Shown here piece after piece: positions 44,246-52,496 of a DNA stretch of 64,000 nucleotides. The position numbers were made by a program, and so were the translations under genes. Location: the NCBI RefSeq assembly GCF_904061905.1, contig NZ_CAJFCI010000015.1, positions 1 to 64,000 of the forward strand, read 5' to 3'. The stretch is from Zestomonas carbonaria (GTDB lineage Bacteria > Pseudomonadota > Gammaproteobacteria > Pseudomonadales > Pseudomonadaceae). How positions within the stretch are numbered: the first letter of the stretch is position 1; each line of letters opens with the position of its first letter. The notes beneath the pieces are model-generated. The model searched no databases. It was given only the letters and a program-made list of their open reading frames with translations, and was not told where the DNA came from.

Positions 44246-45319
44246 ATGGCTAGATCACTGACCACAAGCGTTTCCGCATTCGCCCTGACCGCTGCGCTGG
44301 CCATGGCATCCTTTCACGCCAGCGCCCAGGATTCGCTGACCGTGGTGTCCTGGGGCGGCGCCTACGGGGCGGCGCAGAAGAAACACGTCATCGACCCCTA
44401 CCAGAAGGACAGCGGGGTCAAGGTGCTGTTCGAGGACTACTCCGGCGGTGTCGCCGAGATCAAGGCCCAGGTCGAGTCCGGCAACATCCAGTGGGACGTG
44501 GTCGACTTCGAGGTAATCGACCTCGAGCGCGCCTGCTCCGAAGGCCTGCTGGAAGAAATCCCGCGCGACATCCTGCCGCCCGGCGTGGATGGCACCCCGG
44601 CCGAGCAGGACTTCATCCCCGAAGCCCTGGCCAGCGAGTGCGCCATCGGCAACATCGTCTGGTCGGTGGTGTTCGCCTACAACGAGCGGACCATCGGCGG
44701 CACCAAGGCCGCGACCCTCACCGACTTCTTCGACACCGCCAAGATCCCCGGCAAGCGCGCCCTGCGCAAACGTCCGCAGGTGAACCTGGAATGGGCGCTG
44801 ATCGCCGACGGCGTACCGCCGGCCGAGGTCTACGAGGTGCTGGCCACGCCGGAAGGCCAGCAACGCGCTTTCGACAAGCTGGCGACCCTCAAGAAGGACA
44901 TCGTCTGGTTCGACTCCTGGTCGCAGGCGCCGCAACTGCTCAACGACGGCGGCGCGGTGCTGGTGCAATCGGCCAACGGCCGCTTCTACGACGCCATCCG
45001 CCAGGAGAAGAAGCCCTTCGTGATCGTCTGGGACGGCCATGTCTACGACCTCGACGCCTGGGCCATCGTCAAGGGCTCGCCGAAGAAGGACCTGGCCCTC
45101 AAGTTCATCGCCTACGCCACCGGTTCCAAGCCACTGGCGGGCATGCCGGACGTGGCCTACGGCCCGACCCGCAAGTCCTCCACGCCGCTGATGGACCAGA
45201 CCGCCGCGCCGCACCTGCCGACCGCGCACCTGGATAAAGGCATCCAGGCCGGCTCGGAGTTCTGGGCCGACCACGGCGAGGCCCTCGGCGAGAAGTTCAA
45301 CGAGTGGCTGCTGAACTAA
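44246..45319 (+). CDS. Periplasmic substrate-binding protein, polyamine type
   Basis: This 357-residue solute-binding protein has a signal peptide (cleavage near ASAQD, residue 28). The mature part begins SLTVVSWGGAYGAAQKKHVI, the PotD/PotF family start. The ligand pocket residues around QWDVVDFEV and WDGHVYDLDAW fit polyamine or related amine ligands, but the exact ligand cannot be read. GGAG precedes the ATG. It follows the ATPase gene by 92 bp and is separated from the permeases by a structured 334-bp spacer. Confidence 0.9.
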   Translation: MARSLTTSVSAFALTAALAMASFHASAQDSLTVVSWGGAYGAAQKKHVIDPYQKDSGVKVLFEDYSGGVAEIKAQVESGNIQWDVVDFEVIDLERACSEGLLEEIPRDILPPGVDGTPAEQDFIPEALASECAIGNIVWSVVFAYNERTIGGTKAATLTDFFDTAKIPGKRALRKRPQVNLEWALIADGVPPAEVYEVLATPEGQQRAFDKLATLKKDIVWFDSWSQAPQLLNDGGAVLVQSANGRFYDAIRQEKKPFVIVWDGHVYDLDAWAIVKGSPKKDLALKFIAYATGSKPLAGMPDVAYGPTRKSSTPLMDQTAAPHLPTAHLDKGIQAGSEFWADHGEALGEKFNEWLLN

Positions 45320-45415
45320 GCGCCTGCTCCACCCTGCACCTCGTGTGCGGGGTGGAGCCCCATGTTGTCCAGGAGTTCCAAGGGCCTCTTGGCACTACTG
45401 AGCGACCGCGACGGA

Positions 45416-45504
45416 GCCTGTTTTTGCGCGGGGCTAGGCGCGAGGAGAGAGGTTTGGTTATTCCAAATGAACGACGAGTAACGACGCACCGCGCAAAAAC
45501 AGGC
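45416..45504. repeat. Perfect 16-bp inverted repeat inside the transporter operon
   Basis: GCCTGTTTTTGCGCGG (45416-45431) is exactly inverted as CCGCGCAAAAACAGGC (45489-45504), separated by 57 bp. The transcript would fold into a long stem. It lies between the binding-protein gene and the first permease, in a 334-bp spacer with no gene. Confidence 0.85.
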
Positions 45505-45525
45505 CCGTCCCTTCGGGTTGCGCGG

Positions 45526-45610
45526 CAAATGGCGCCATGCGTCGGGCAAGGGAACGACCATTCCCTGCGTCCCGCGCCTGCGGAACGCCGCCCGGCCATG
45601 GCGCCATTTG
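45526..45610. repeat. Perfect 13-bp inverted repeat next to the first
   Basis: CAAATGGCGCCAT (45526-45538) is exactly inverted as ATGGCGCCATTTG (45598-45610), and each arm itself contains the palindrome ATGGCGCCAT. It follows directly after the 16-bp inverted repeat and ends 43 bp before the first permease start. Confidence 0.85.
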
Positions 45611-45653
45611 GCGCGGCAACGCGGTTCGCGAAGTAGTGTCAAGAGGCTCTAAC

Positions 45654-46883
45654 ATGTCATCCCTGACTTCCAGCGAAGCCGGCCAGGCCGCCAGCGCCCG
45701 GCGCAAGAAACGCCTGACCGCCTTCCTTTTCGTGGTCCCCCTGCTGGTCTTCATCCTGCTGACCTTCGTCGCGCCGATCGGCAGCATGCTGTGGCGCAGC
45801 GTGCACCATCCCACCGTGGTCGAGCTGATCCCGCGCACCATCGAACAGTTGCAGCGCTGGGACGAGCACGGCCTGCCGGACCAGGCCACCCTGACCGTGT
45901 TCGCCGAGGAACTGCACGGCCTGGCCAAGACACGGCAGTCCGGCAAGCTGGCCGAGGAGCTCAATCGCGCCTTCACCGGCATGTCCAGCGTGGTCAAGAC
46001 CACCGCCCGCCAGGTAGGCCGCCTGGACCCGGAACAGCTTGACGAACAGGGCGCCGAGACCCTGCTCAAGACCCATCGCAACTGGTCGCGCAGCGAGGTC
46101 TGGTACGCCATCAAGCGCGCCGGCAAGGCCTACACCTACGACTACTACCTGACCGCCCTGGACCTGGAACCGCACCCGGACGAAGGCATCAAGGAACGCA
46201 GTACGCAGATCTACCAGAAGCTGTACAGCAAGACCCTGAACATGGCGCTGGTGATCACCCTGCTCTGCGCCCTGCTCGGCTACCCGTTGTCCTATTACCT
46301 GGCCAACCTGCCGGAGAACCGCGCCAACCTGCTGCTGGTGATGGTGCTGCTGCCGTTCTGGACCTCGCTGCTGGTGCGCACCACCGCGTGGATCGCGCTG
46401 TTGCAGACCAACGGGGTGATCAACTCGTTCCTGATCGGCACCGGGGCGATCAACCAGCCGTTCGAGATGCTCTACACCTCGTTCGCCACCGTGCTGGCCA
46501 TGACCCACATCCTGCTGCCGTTCATGGTCCTGCCGCTGTACAGCGTGATGCGCGGCATCGACCCCAGCTACCTGCGCGCGGCCCTGTCGCTCGGCGCCCG
46601 GCCGATCCCGGCCTTCGCCCGCATCTACTTCCCGATGACCCTGCCGGGGCTGAGCGCCGGCGCGCTGCTGGTGTTCATCATCTCCGTCGGCTACTACATC
46701 ACCCCGGCGCTGGTCGGCGGCACCGACGGGCAGATGATCAGCAACATCATCGCCTTCCACATGCAGTCGTCGAACAACTGGGAGCTGGCCGCCGCGCTGG
46801 GCTCGCTGCTGCTGGCGCTGATCCTGATCCTCTACTGGGTGTACGACCGTTTCGTCGGCGCCAGCAATATCAAGTTGGGATGA
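45654..46883 (+). CDS. ABC transporter permease 1, polyamine type, with large periplasmic insertion
   Basis: This 409-residue permease has TM1 at about 22-43. A hydrophilic stretch of about 145 residues follows (46-190) before the usual permease core. The core carries LPFWTSLLVRTTAWIALLQ and the EAA-like loop ALSLGARPIPAFARIYFPMT. PotB-type permeases normally lack so large an insertion, although some proteobacterial homologues have it. AAGAGG precedes the ATG at 45654; the frame upstream runs through the inverted repeats. Confidence 0.9.
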   Translation: MSSLTSSEAGQAASARRKKRLTAFLFVVPLLVFILLTFVAPIGSMLWRSVHHPTVVELIPRTIEQLQRWDEHGLPDQATLTVFAEELHGLAKTRQSGKLAEELNRAFTGMSSVVKTTARQVGRLDPEQLDEQGAETLLKTHRNWSRSEVWYAIKRAGKAYTYDYYLTALDLEPHPDEGIKERSTQIYQKLYSKTLNMALVITLLCALLGYPLSYYLANLPENRANLLLVMVLLPFWTSLLVRTTAWIALLQTNGVINSFLIGTGAINQPFEMLYTSFATVLAMTHILLPFMVLPLYSVMRGIDPSYLRAALSLGARPIPAFARIYFPMTLPGLSAGALLVFIISVGYYITPALVGGTDGQMISNIIAFHMQSSNNWELAAALGSLLLALILILYWVYDRFVGASNIKLG

Positions 46884-46885
46884 TA

Positions 46886-46968
46886 TTGAGCGGCAAGCTT
46901 CGAGCCACAAGCTTCAAGCCAGAGCCGCTCCGCCTTTGCTCTTACTTGTAGCTTGCGGCTTACAGGTA
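46886..46968. repeat. AAGCTTCGAGC-type palindromic repeat between the permease genes
   Basis: GCGGCAAGCTTCGAGCCACA and, in inverted sense, CTTGTAGCTTGCGGCT form an imperfect stem. It is the same family as the insert at the start of hemW (10401-10475). Confidence 0.65.
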
Positions 46969-46987
46969 TTTTTCAGGACGACACGCT

Positions 46988-47839
46988 ATGAAAACTCCCG
47001 CCTACTACGGTTTCTGGCACCACCTGGGGAGCTGGCTGCTGAAGGCCAGTTCCTGGCTGGTGCTGCTGTTCCTGATCCTGCCGATCCTGGTGATCGTGCC
47101 GCTGTCGTTCAACACCGAGCCGTTCTTCAGCTTCACCGAGGGCATGCTCACCCTGCAGCCGGAAGCCTACTCGCTGCGCTGGTACGACCAGGTGTTCACC
47201 GACCCGCGCTGGATCCTGGCGATCAAGAACAGCTTCATCATCGGCATCTTCGCCACCGCGCTGGCCACCGTGCTGGGCACCTGCGCGGCGGTGGGCCTGG
47301 CCCGGGACGAGATGCCCTTCCGGCGCTTCATCACCGCCCTGCTGCTGTCGCCGATGATCGTGCCGCTGATCATCACCGCCGCCGGGATGTTCTTCTTCTA
47401 TTCCGACTTCGGCCTGGCCGGCACCTACCTGGGCGTGATCATCGCCCACGCGGCGCTGGGCACGCCGTTCGTGATCATCACCGTCACCGCCACCCTGGCG
47501 GGCTTCGACTACTCGCTGGTGCGCGCCGCCCTGAACCTGGGCGCCACGCCGCTGCGGGTGTTCTTCGACGTGATCATGCCGCTGATCCGGCCAGGGGTGA
47601 TCTCCGGCGCGCTGTTCGCCTTCATCACCTCCTTCGACGAGGTGGTGGTCATCCTGTTCATGGCCGGGCCCCAGCAGCGCACCATCCCCCGGCAGATGTT
47701 CTCGGGCCTGCGCGAGCAGATCAACCCGAGCATCCTCGCCGTGGCGACCCTGCTGATCCTCGTCTCCATCGCCCTGCTGGTGACCCTCGAACTGCTCCGC
47801 CGCCGCGCCGAACGACTACGCCTGGAGCCCGCCGAATAA
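46988..47839 (+). CDS. ABC transporter permease 2, polyamine (PotC) type
   Basis: This 283-residue inner-membrane permease has six hydrophobic segments, with the EAA loop ALNLGATPLRVFFDVIMPLI before the fifth. The N-terminal VPLSFNTEPFFSF and the FDEVVVILFMAGP motif are typical of PotC-like subunits. It is the last gene of the four-gene importer operon, and a BIME follows immediately. Confidence 0.92.
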   Translation: MKTPAYYGFWHHLGSWLLKASSWLVLLFLILPILVIVPLSFNTEPFFSFTEGMLTLQPEAYSLRWYDQVFTDPRWILAIKNSFIIGIFATALATVLGTCAAVGLARDEMPFRRFITALLLSPMIVPLIITAAGMFFFYSDFGLAGTYLGVIIAHAALGTPFVIITVTATLAGFDYSLVRAALNLGATPLRVFFDVIMPLIRPGVISGALFAFITSFDEVVVILFMAGPQQRTIPRQMFSGLREQINPSILAVATLLILVSIALLVTLELLRRRAERLRLEPAE

Positions 47840-47853
47840 CCCACGCATACCCC

Positions 47854-47952
47854 GTAGGGTGCGCCGCGCGCACCGATCCAGGGCCGACACCTACGTTCCA
47901 GGCGAAACACCGTGCTCGCCCCAGGGTAAACGGTGCGCGCGGCGCACCCTAC
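47854..47952. repeat. BIME-like GTAGGGTGCGCCGCGCGCAC ... CACCCTAC element
   Basis: GTAGGGTGCGCCGCGCGCAC is mirrored by GTGCGCGCGGCGCACCCTAC about 70 bp later. It sits right after the importer operon and could end or stabilise that transcript. The rest of the 428-bp gap to ilvD has no gene; a TAGAAT hexamer at 48071-48076 is a possible ilvD -10. Confidence 0.8.
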
Positions 47953-48267
47953 AAAAGCCGGCCCGCTTGCTCGTTCGGCCCTCCAGCCTCCAGCGCTTTT
48001 CCCCGGCTTTTCGCCACCCACCAACCCACCTGCCATCGCCCCGCCCTTCCGCCCCTCGTCCACCTGGGATTAGAATCGCGGCTTCCCTGCCCCCATCCCA
48101 GGCGGACTCACGAGCCAGGCCGAGCCAGCGGCGATCCCGCGCAGCCTTCCGGCCCCACAGCCCCGGCAACGGTCACTTCCATTTGCCAGCGGCCCGTGGC
48201 GCGCTCACCATACGCATAAACAGCGGGCCGAAAGCCCGCGTCGTGATTAGCCCGCAGGACCACCGCC

Positions 48268-50106
48268 ATGCCCGATTACCGCTCGAAAACCTCCACCCAC
48301 GGCCGCAACATGGCCGGCGCCCGCGCCCTCTGGCGTGCCACCGGGATGAAGGACGAGGACTTCAAGAAGCCGATCATCGCCATCGCCAACTCCTTCACCC
48401 AGTTCGTGCCCGGCCACGTGCACCTGAAGGACCTCGGCCAACTGGTCGCCCGCGAGATCGAGAAAGCCGGCGGCGTGGCCAAGGAATTCAACACCATCGC
48501 CGTGGACGACGGCATCGCCATGGGCCACGACGGCATGCTCTATTCCCTGCCGAGCCGCGAGATCATCGCCGACTCCGTGGAATACATGGTCAACGCCCAC
48601 TGCGCCGACGCCATCGTCTGCATCTCCAACTGCGACAAGATCACCCCCGGCATGCTGATGGCCGCCCTGCGCCTGAACATCCCGGTGGTGTTCGTCTCCG
48701 GCGGCCCGATGGAAGCCGGCAAGACCAAGCTGGCCAACCACGGCCTGGACCTGGTCGACGCCATGGTCGTCGCCGCCGACGACTCCTGCTCCGACGAGAA
48801 GGTCGCCGAATACGAGCGCAGCGCCTGCCCGACCTGCGGTTCCTGCTCCGGCATGTTCACCGCCAACTCGATGAACTGCCTGACCGAAGCCCTCGGCCTG
48901 TCGCTGCCGGGCAACGGTTCGACCCTAGCCACCCACAGCGACCGCGAACAACTGTTCCTGCGCGCCGGCCGCCTGGCCGTCGAGCTGTGCCAGCGCTACT
49001 ACGGCGAAGGCGACGCCAGCGTGCTGCCGCGCAACATCGCCAACTTCAAGGCGTTCGAGAACGCCATGACCCTGGACATCGCCATGGGCGGCTCGACCAA
49101 CACCATCCTGCACCTGCTGGCCGCTGCCCAGGAGGCCGAGGTGCCGTTCGACCTGCGCGACATCGATCGCCTGTCGCGCAAGGTGCCGCAGCTCTGCAAG
49201 GTGGCGCCGAACATCCAGAAGTACCACATGGAAGACGTGCACCGCGCCGGCGGCATCTTCTCCATCCTCGGCGAACTGGCGCGCGGCGGCCTGCTGCACA
49301 CCGACGTGCACACCGTGCACAGCCCGAACATGGGCGAAGCCATCGCCCAGTGGGACATCACCCAGACCCAGGACGAAGCCGTGCACACCTTCTTCAAGGC
49401 CGGCCCGGCAGGCATCCCCACCCAGACCGCGTTCAGCCAGAGCACCCGCTGGCCGACCCTCGACCTGGACCGCGCCGAAGGCTGCATCCGCAGCGTCGAG
49501 CACGCCTACTCCCAGGAAGGCGGCCTGGCCGTGCTGTACGGCAACATCGCCCTGGACGGCTGCGTGGTGAAGACCGCCGGCGTGGACGAATCCATCCACG
49601 TATTCGAAGGCACCGCGAAGATCTACGAGAGCCAGGACGGCGCCGTGAAAGGCATCCTCAACGACGAGGTGAAGGCCGGCGACATCGTGATCATTCGCTA
49701 CGAAGGCCCGAAAGGCGGCCCGGGCATGCAGGAAATGCTCTACCCGACCAGCTACCTGAAGTCCAAGGGCCTGGGCAAGCAGTGCGCCCTGCTCACCGAC
49801 GGCCGCTTCTCCGGCGGCACCTCGGGCCTGTCCATCGGCCACGCCTCGCCGGAAGCGGCGGCCGGCGGCGCCATCGGCCTGGTGCAGGACGGCGACAAGG
49901 TCCTCATCGACATCCCCAACCGCAGCATCAACCTGCTGGTGAGCGATGAAGAACTGGCCACCCGTCGCGCCGAGCAGGACAAGAAGGGCTGGAAACCGGC
50001 ACAACCGCGCGCCCGCAAGGTCAGCACCGCCCTCAAGGCCTACGCCCTGCTCGCCACCAGCGCCGACAAGGGCGCGGTGCGCAACAAGGCGTTGCTGGAA
50101 GGCTGA
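48268..50106 (+). CDS. ilvD: Dihydroxy-acid dehydratase IlvD
   Basis: IlvD dehydrates 2,3-dihydroxy-isovalerate and -methylvalerate in valine, isoleucine and leucine synthesis. The 612-residue protein is of the long [4Fe-4S]-type class, with cluster cysteines in [12 protein letters not shown] and [18 protein letters not shown]. The Mg-binding lysine region is [13 protein letters not shown], and the C-terminal [20 protein letters not shown] is intact. It is monocistronic with a strong terminator. Confidence 0.97.
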   Translation: MPDYRSKTSTHGRNMAGARALWRATGMKDEDFKKPIIAIANSFTQFVPGHVHLKDLGQLVAREIEKAGGVAKEFNTIAVDDGIAMGHDGMLYSLPSREIIADSVEYMVNAHCADAIVCISNCDKITPGMLMAALRLNIPVVFVSGGPMEAGKTKLANHGLDLVDAMVVAADDSCSDEKVAEYERSACPTCGSCSGMFTANSMNCLTEALGLSLPGNGSTLATHSDREQLFLRAGRLAVELCQRYYGEGDASVLPRNIANFKAFENAMTLDIAMGGSTNTILHLLAAAQEAEVPFDLRDIDRLSRKVPQLCKVAPNIQKYHMEDVHRAGGIFSILGELARGGLLHTDVHTVHSPNMGEAIAQWDITQTQDEAVHTFFKAGPAGIPTQTAFSQSTRWPTLDLDRAEGCIRSVEHAYSQEGGLAVLYGNIALDGCVVKTAGVDESIHVFEGTAKIYESQDGAVKGILNDEVKAGDIVIIRYEGPKGGPGMQEMLYPTSYLKSKGLGKQCALLTDGRFSGGTSGLSIGHASPEAAAGGAIGLVQDGDKVLIDIPNRSINLLVSDEELATRRAEQDKKGWKPAQPRARKVSTALKAYALLATSADKGAVRNKALLEG

Positions 50107-50120
50107 TAGCCGCTCCTCCC

Positions 50121-50149
50121 GAAAAGCCCGGCCCCGCGCCGGGCTTTTC
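50121..50149 (+). terminator. Intrinsic terminator of ilvD
   Basis: GAAAAGCCCGGC and GCCGGGCTTTTC form a 12-bp stem with a short loop, 14 bp after the ilvD stop, with a T-rich tail. Confidence 0.88.
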
Positions 50150-50187
50150 GTTTTCAGCCCCCTGTAGGAACGAGTTCTGCTCGCGAA

Positions 50188-50268
50188 GTCCGCAGGATGG
50201 GTCGAGGAGCGCAGCGACGATACCCATCACCGCATGGGTATCGCTCCGCTCAACCCATCCTACGGACT
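50188..50268. repeat. CCGCAGGATGGGT ... ACCCATCCTACGG inverted repeat
   Basis: TCCGCAGGATGGGTCGAGGA and, in inverted sense, CTCAACCCATCCTACGGA flank an internal GATACCCAT/ATGGGTATC pair. A half-element of this family is at 32637-32682. Confidence 0.75.
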
Positions 50269-50352
50269 GCGGAATCCGCCCCTACGGATCAACCGGAGGC
50301 CCAGGCGCGGCAAGGCTCAGGTAGAATCGCCGCTTTTTCGCGGTCGATCGCC

Positions 50353-51732
50353 ATGACTTCACTGGAAAAGCCCCCCATCCCCGAGCCCCGCAGCGAACTG
50401 CTCTACGGGCTGGACGAATGCCCGCGGCCGCTGGCCGCCCTGCTCGCCGCCCTGCAGCACCTGCTGGCGATCATCGTCCCCATCGTCACCCCGGGCCTGC
50501 TGATCTGCCAGGCGCTGGGCGTGTCGGCGCGCGACACCAACCTGATCGTCTCCATGTCGCTGCTGGTCTCCGGCATCGCCACCTTCGTCCAGTGCCGACG
50601 CTTCGGCCCCTTCGGCGCCGGCCTGCTGATCGTCCAGGGCACCAGCTTCAACTTCGTCGGCCCGCTGATCGCCGGCGGCTCGCTGATGGTCAGCCAGGGC
50701 ACGCCGGTGGAGGCGGTGATGGCGGCGATCTTCGGCGTGGTGATGGTCGGCGCCTTCGTCGAGATGGGCGTGTCACGCATCCTGCCCTTCATCAAGCGGC
50801 TGATCAGCCCTCTGGTGACCGGCATCGTGGTGCTGCTGATCGGCCTGACCCTGATCAAGGTCGGCCTGATCAGCATGGGCGGCGGTTTCGCGGCGATGGC
50901 CGACGGCAGCTTCGCCAACGGCGAGAACCTGCTGCTGTCCGGCACGGTGCTGGCGATCATCGTGGTGCTCAACCGCATCCCGCTAGTGTGGCTACGCAGT
51001 TGCGCCATCGTCATCGCCCTGGCCGCCGGCTACGCCCTCGCCGCGTGGCTCGGCCGCCTCGACTTCGCCGGCCTGGAGGACGCGCCGCTGTTGCAGGTGC
51101 CGACCCCGCTGCACTTCGGCCTGGGCTTCTCCTGGGCGCTGTTCATCCCCATGCTGGTGATCTACCTGGTCACCTCGCTGGAGGCCATCGGCGACGTCAC
51201 CGCCACCAGCAAGGTCTCGCGCCAACCGGTGGAAGGCCCGCTGTGGATGCAGCGGATCAAGGGCGGCGTGCTGGTCAACGGCGCCAACTCGCTGCTGGCC
51301 GGCCTGCTCAACAGCTTCCCCAGCTCGATCTTCGCGCAGAACAACGGGGTGATTCAGTTGACCGGCATCGCCAGCCGCCACGTCGGCCTGTGGATCGCCC
51401 TGCTGCTGGTGCTGCTGGGCCTGTTCCCGGCCGTCGCCGGGGTGCTCCAGGCGATTCCCGAGCCGGTGCTGGGCGGCGCCGCCCTGGTGATGTTCGGCGC
51501 GGTGGCCGCCTCCGGCATCAACATCCTCGCCGGCACCAACCTGGACCGCCGCGCCCTGCTGATCATCGCGGTCAGCCTGGCCCTCGGCCTGGGCGTGTCC
51601 CAGGTGCCGGAATTCCTCGCCCACATGCCGGCGGCACTGCGCACCGTGCTGGAATCGGGCGTGGCCACCGGCGGCCTCTGCGCCCTGCTGATGAACTGGT
51701 TCCTGCCGGAAACCCCGTCCGTCGGGCACTGA
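50353..51732 (+). CDS. NCS2 family nucleobase permease (uracil/xanthine type)
   Basis: This 459-residue inner-membrane protein has about 12-14 helices. It carries the NCS2 motifs ALQHLLAIIVPIVTPG, the QGTSFNFVGPL region, the conserved acid in VTSLEAIGDVTATS and the signature SSIFAQNNGVIQLTG. The QNNG signature and the SLEAIGD acid resemble purine (xanthine/urate) members more than uracil ones. The ATG at 50353 is chosen over the long upstream frame, with a TAGAAT -10-like hexamer at 50322-50327. Confidence 0.85.
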   Translation: MTSLEKPPIPEPRSELLYGLDECPRPLAALLAALQHLLAIIVPIVTPGLLICQALGVSARDTNLIVSMSLLVSGIATFVQCRRFGPFGAGLLIVQGTSFNFVGPLIAGGSLMVSQGTPVEAVMAAIFGVVMVGAFVEMGVSRILPFIKRLISPLVTGIVVLLIGLTLIKVGLISMGGGFAAMADGSFANGENLLLSGTVLAIIVVLNRIPLVWLRSCAIVIALAAGYALAAWLGRLDFAGLEDAPLLQVPTPLHFGLGFSWALFIPMLVIYLVTSLEAIGDVTATSKVSRQPVEGPLWMQRIKGGVLVNGANSLLAGLLNSFPSSIFAQNNGVIQLTGIASRHVGLWIALLLVLLGLFPAVAGVLQAIPEPVLGGAALVMFGAVAASGINILAGTNLDRRALLIIAVSLALGLGVSQVPEFLAHMPAALRTVLESGVATGGLCALLMNWFLPETPSVGH

Positions 51733-51800
51733 AGCATAGGCGGCGCAACGCGCCACGGGCTGGCACAATCAGGGCTCGTCCCCTCCACGAGCCCAGCCCC

Positions 51801-52268
51801 ATGAGCAGCACCGGGCCGTACCTTGGCCTGATCTCCGACACCCACGGCCTGCTGCGCCCCGAAGCACTGGCGGCGCTGGCCGGCTGCGAGCGGATCATCC
51901 ACGCCGGGGACATCGGCAAGCCGGACATCCTCGACGCCCTGGCCGAGCTGGCGCCGGTGCACGCGGTGCGCGGCAACAACGACACCGCCGACTGGGCCTC
52001 GTCCCTGCCCCACAGCCTGCAACTGGACTGGCATGGTGTATGCATTTTCGTCACCCATGAGGCGGCACATTTTCCAGCCGATCTGTACACACGTGGCTTC
52101 CGCGTGGCGATCTGCGGCCATTCCCACAAGCCGCTGATCGAGGAGCGGGATGGCCTGTTGCTGATCAATCCTGGCAGTGCCGGACCACGCCGCTTCCGTT
52201 TGCCGATCACCGTCGCCCGACTCCATCTGGAGGATGGCCAGGTCCGCAGCGAACTGCTGGACCTGTGA
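51801..52268 (+). CDS. YfcE-type metallophosphoesterase
   Basis: This 155-residue calcineurin-like phosphoesterase has metal ligands in LISDTHG, HAGDIGK, GNND, THE and GHSHKP, all five blocks of the YfcE/MJ0936 family. Such enzymes hydrolyse phosphodiesters in vitro; the physiological substrate is uncertain. It is separated from the preceding permease by 68 bp and is followed by the RutR-like palindrome. Confidence 0.88.
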   Translation: MSSTGPYLGLISDTHGLLRPEALAALAGCERIIHAGDIGKPDILDALAELAPVHAVRGNNDTADWASSLPHSLQLDWHGVCIFVTHEAAHFPADLYTRGFRVAICGHSHKPLIEERDGLLLINPGSAGPRRFRLPITVARLHLEDGQVRSELLDL

Positions 52269-52328
52269 TCGGCGCGCCACGACGGTGCATCCGCACCGCG
52301 TGGGTGCCATTCGTCGCACGGAAGTTTC

Positions 52329-52344
52329 CTGACCATATGGTCAG
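52329..52344. promoter_or_regulatory. 16-bp palindrome resembling a RutR operator
   Basis: CTGACCATATGGTCAG is a perfect palindrome 152 bp before the start of the second NCS2 permease. It matches the core of the E. coli RutR consensus TTGACCANNTGGTCAA except for the outermost base pair. RutR is a TetR-family regulator that senses uracil and controls pyrimidine catabolism and uptake. Confidence 0.65.
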
Positions 52345-52496
52345 CTAACCATTTACCGGAATTCACGGCTGTTCGCAGCCAGGAATCGCAAATTGGAGAA
52401 CTTGCCTGCAAGATAAAATGTATACAAAACACTGGTCAAGACAGTATTTTTTTGTCTACATTGGCCAACACAAGAACAACAGCGAGAAGCCTCACC

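Noticed and set aside
47859..49949. Plus-strand open frame of 696 codons overlapping ilvD in another frame
   Set aside because: It is Arg/Pro/His-rich and lacks any domain, while ilvD in the other frame is complete with all catalytic motifs.
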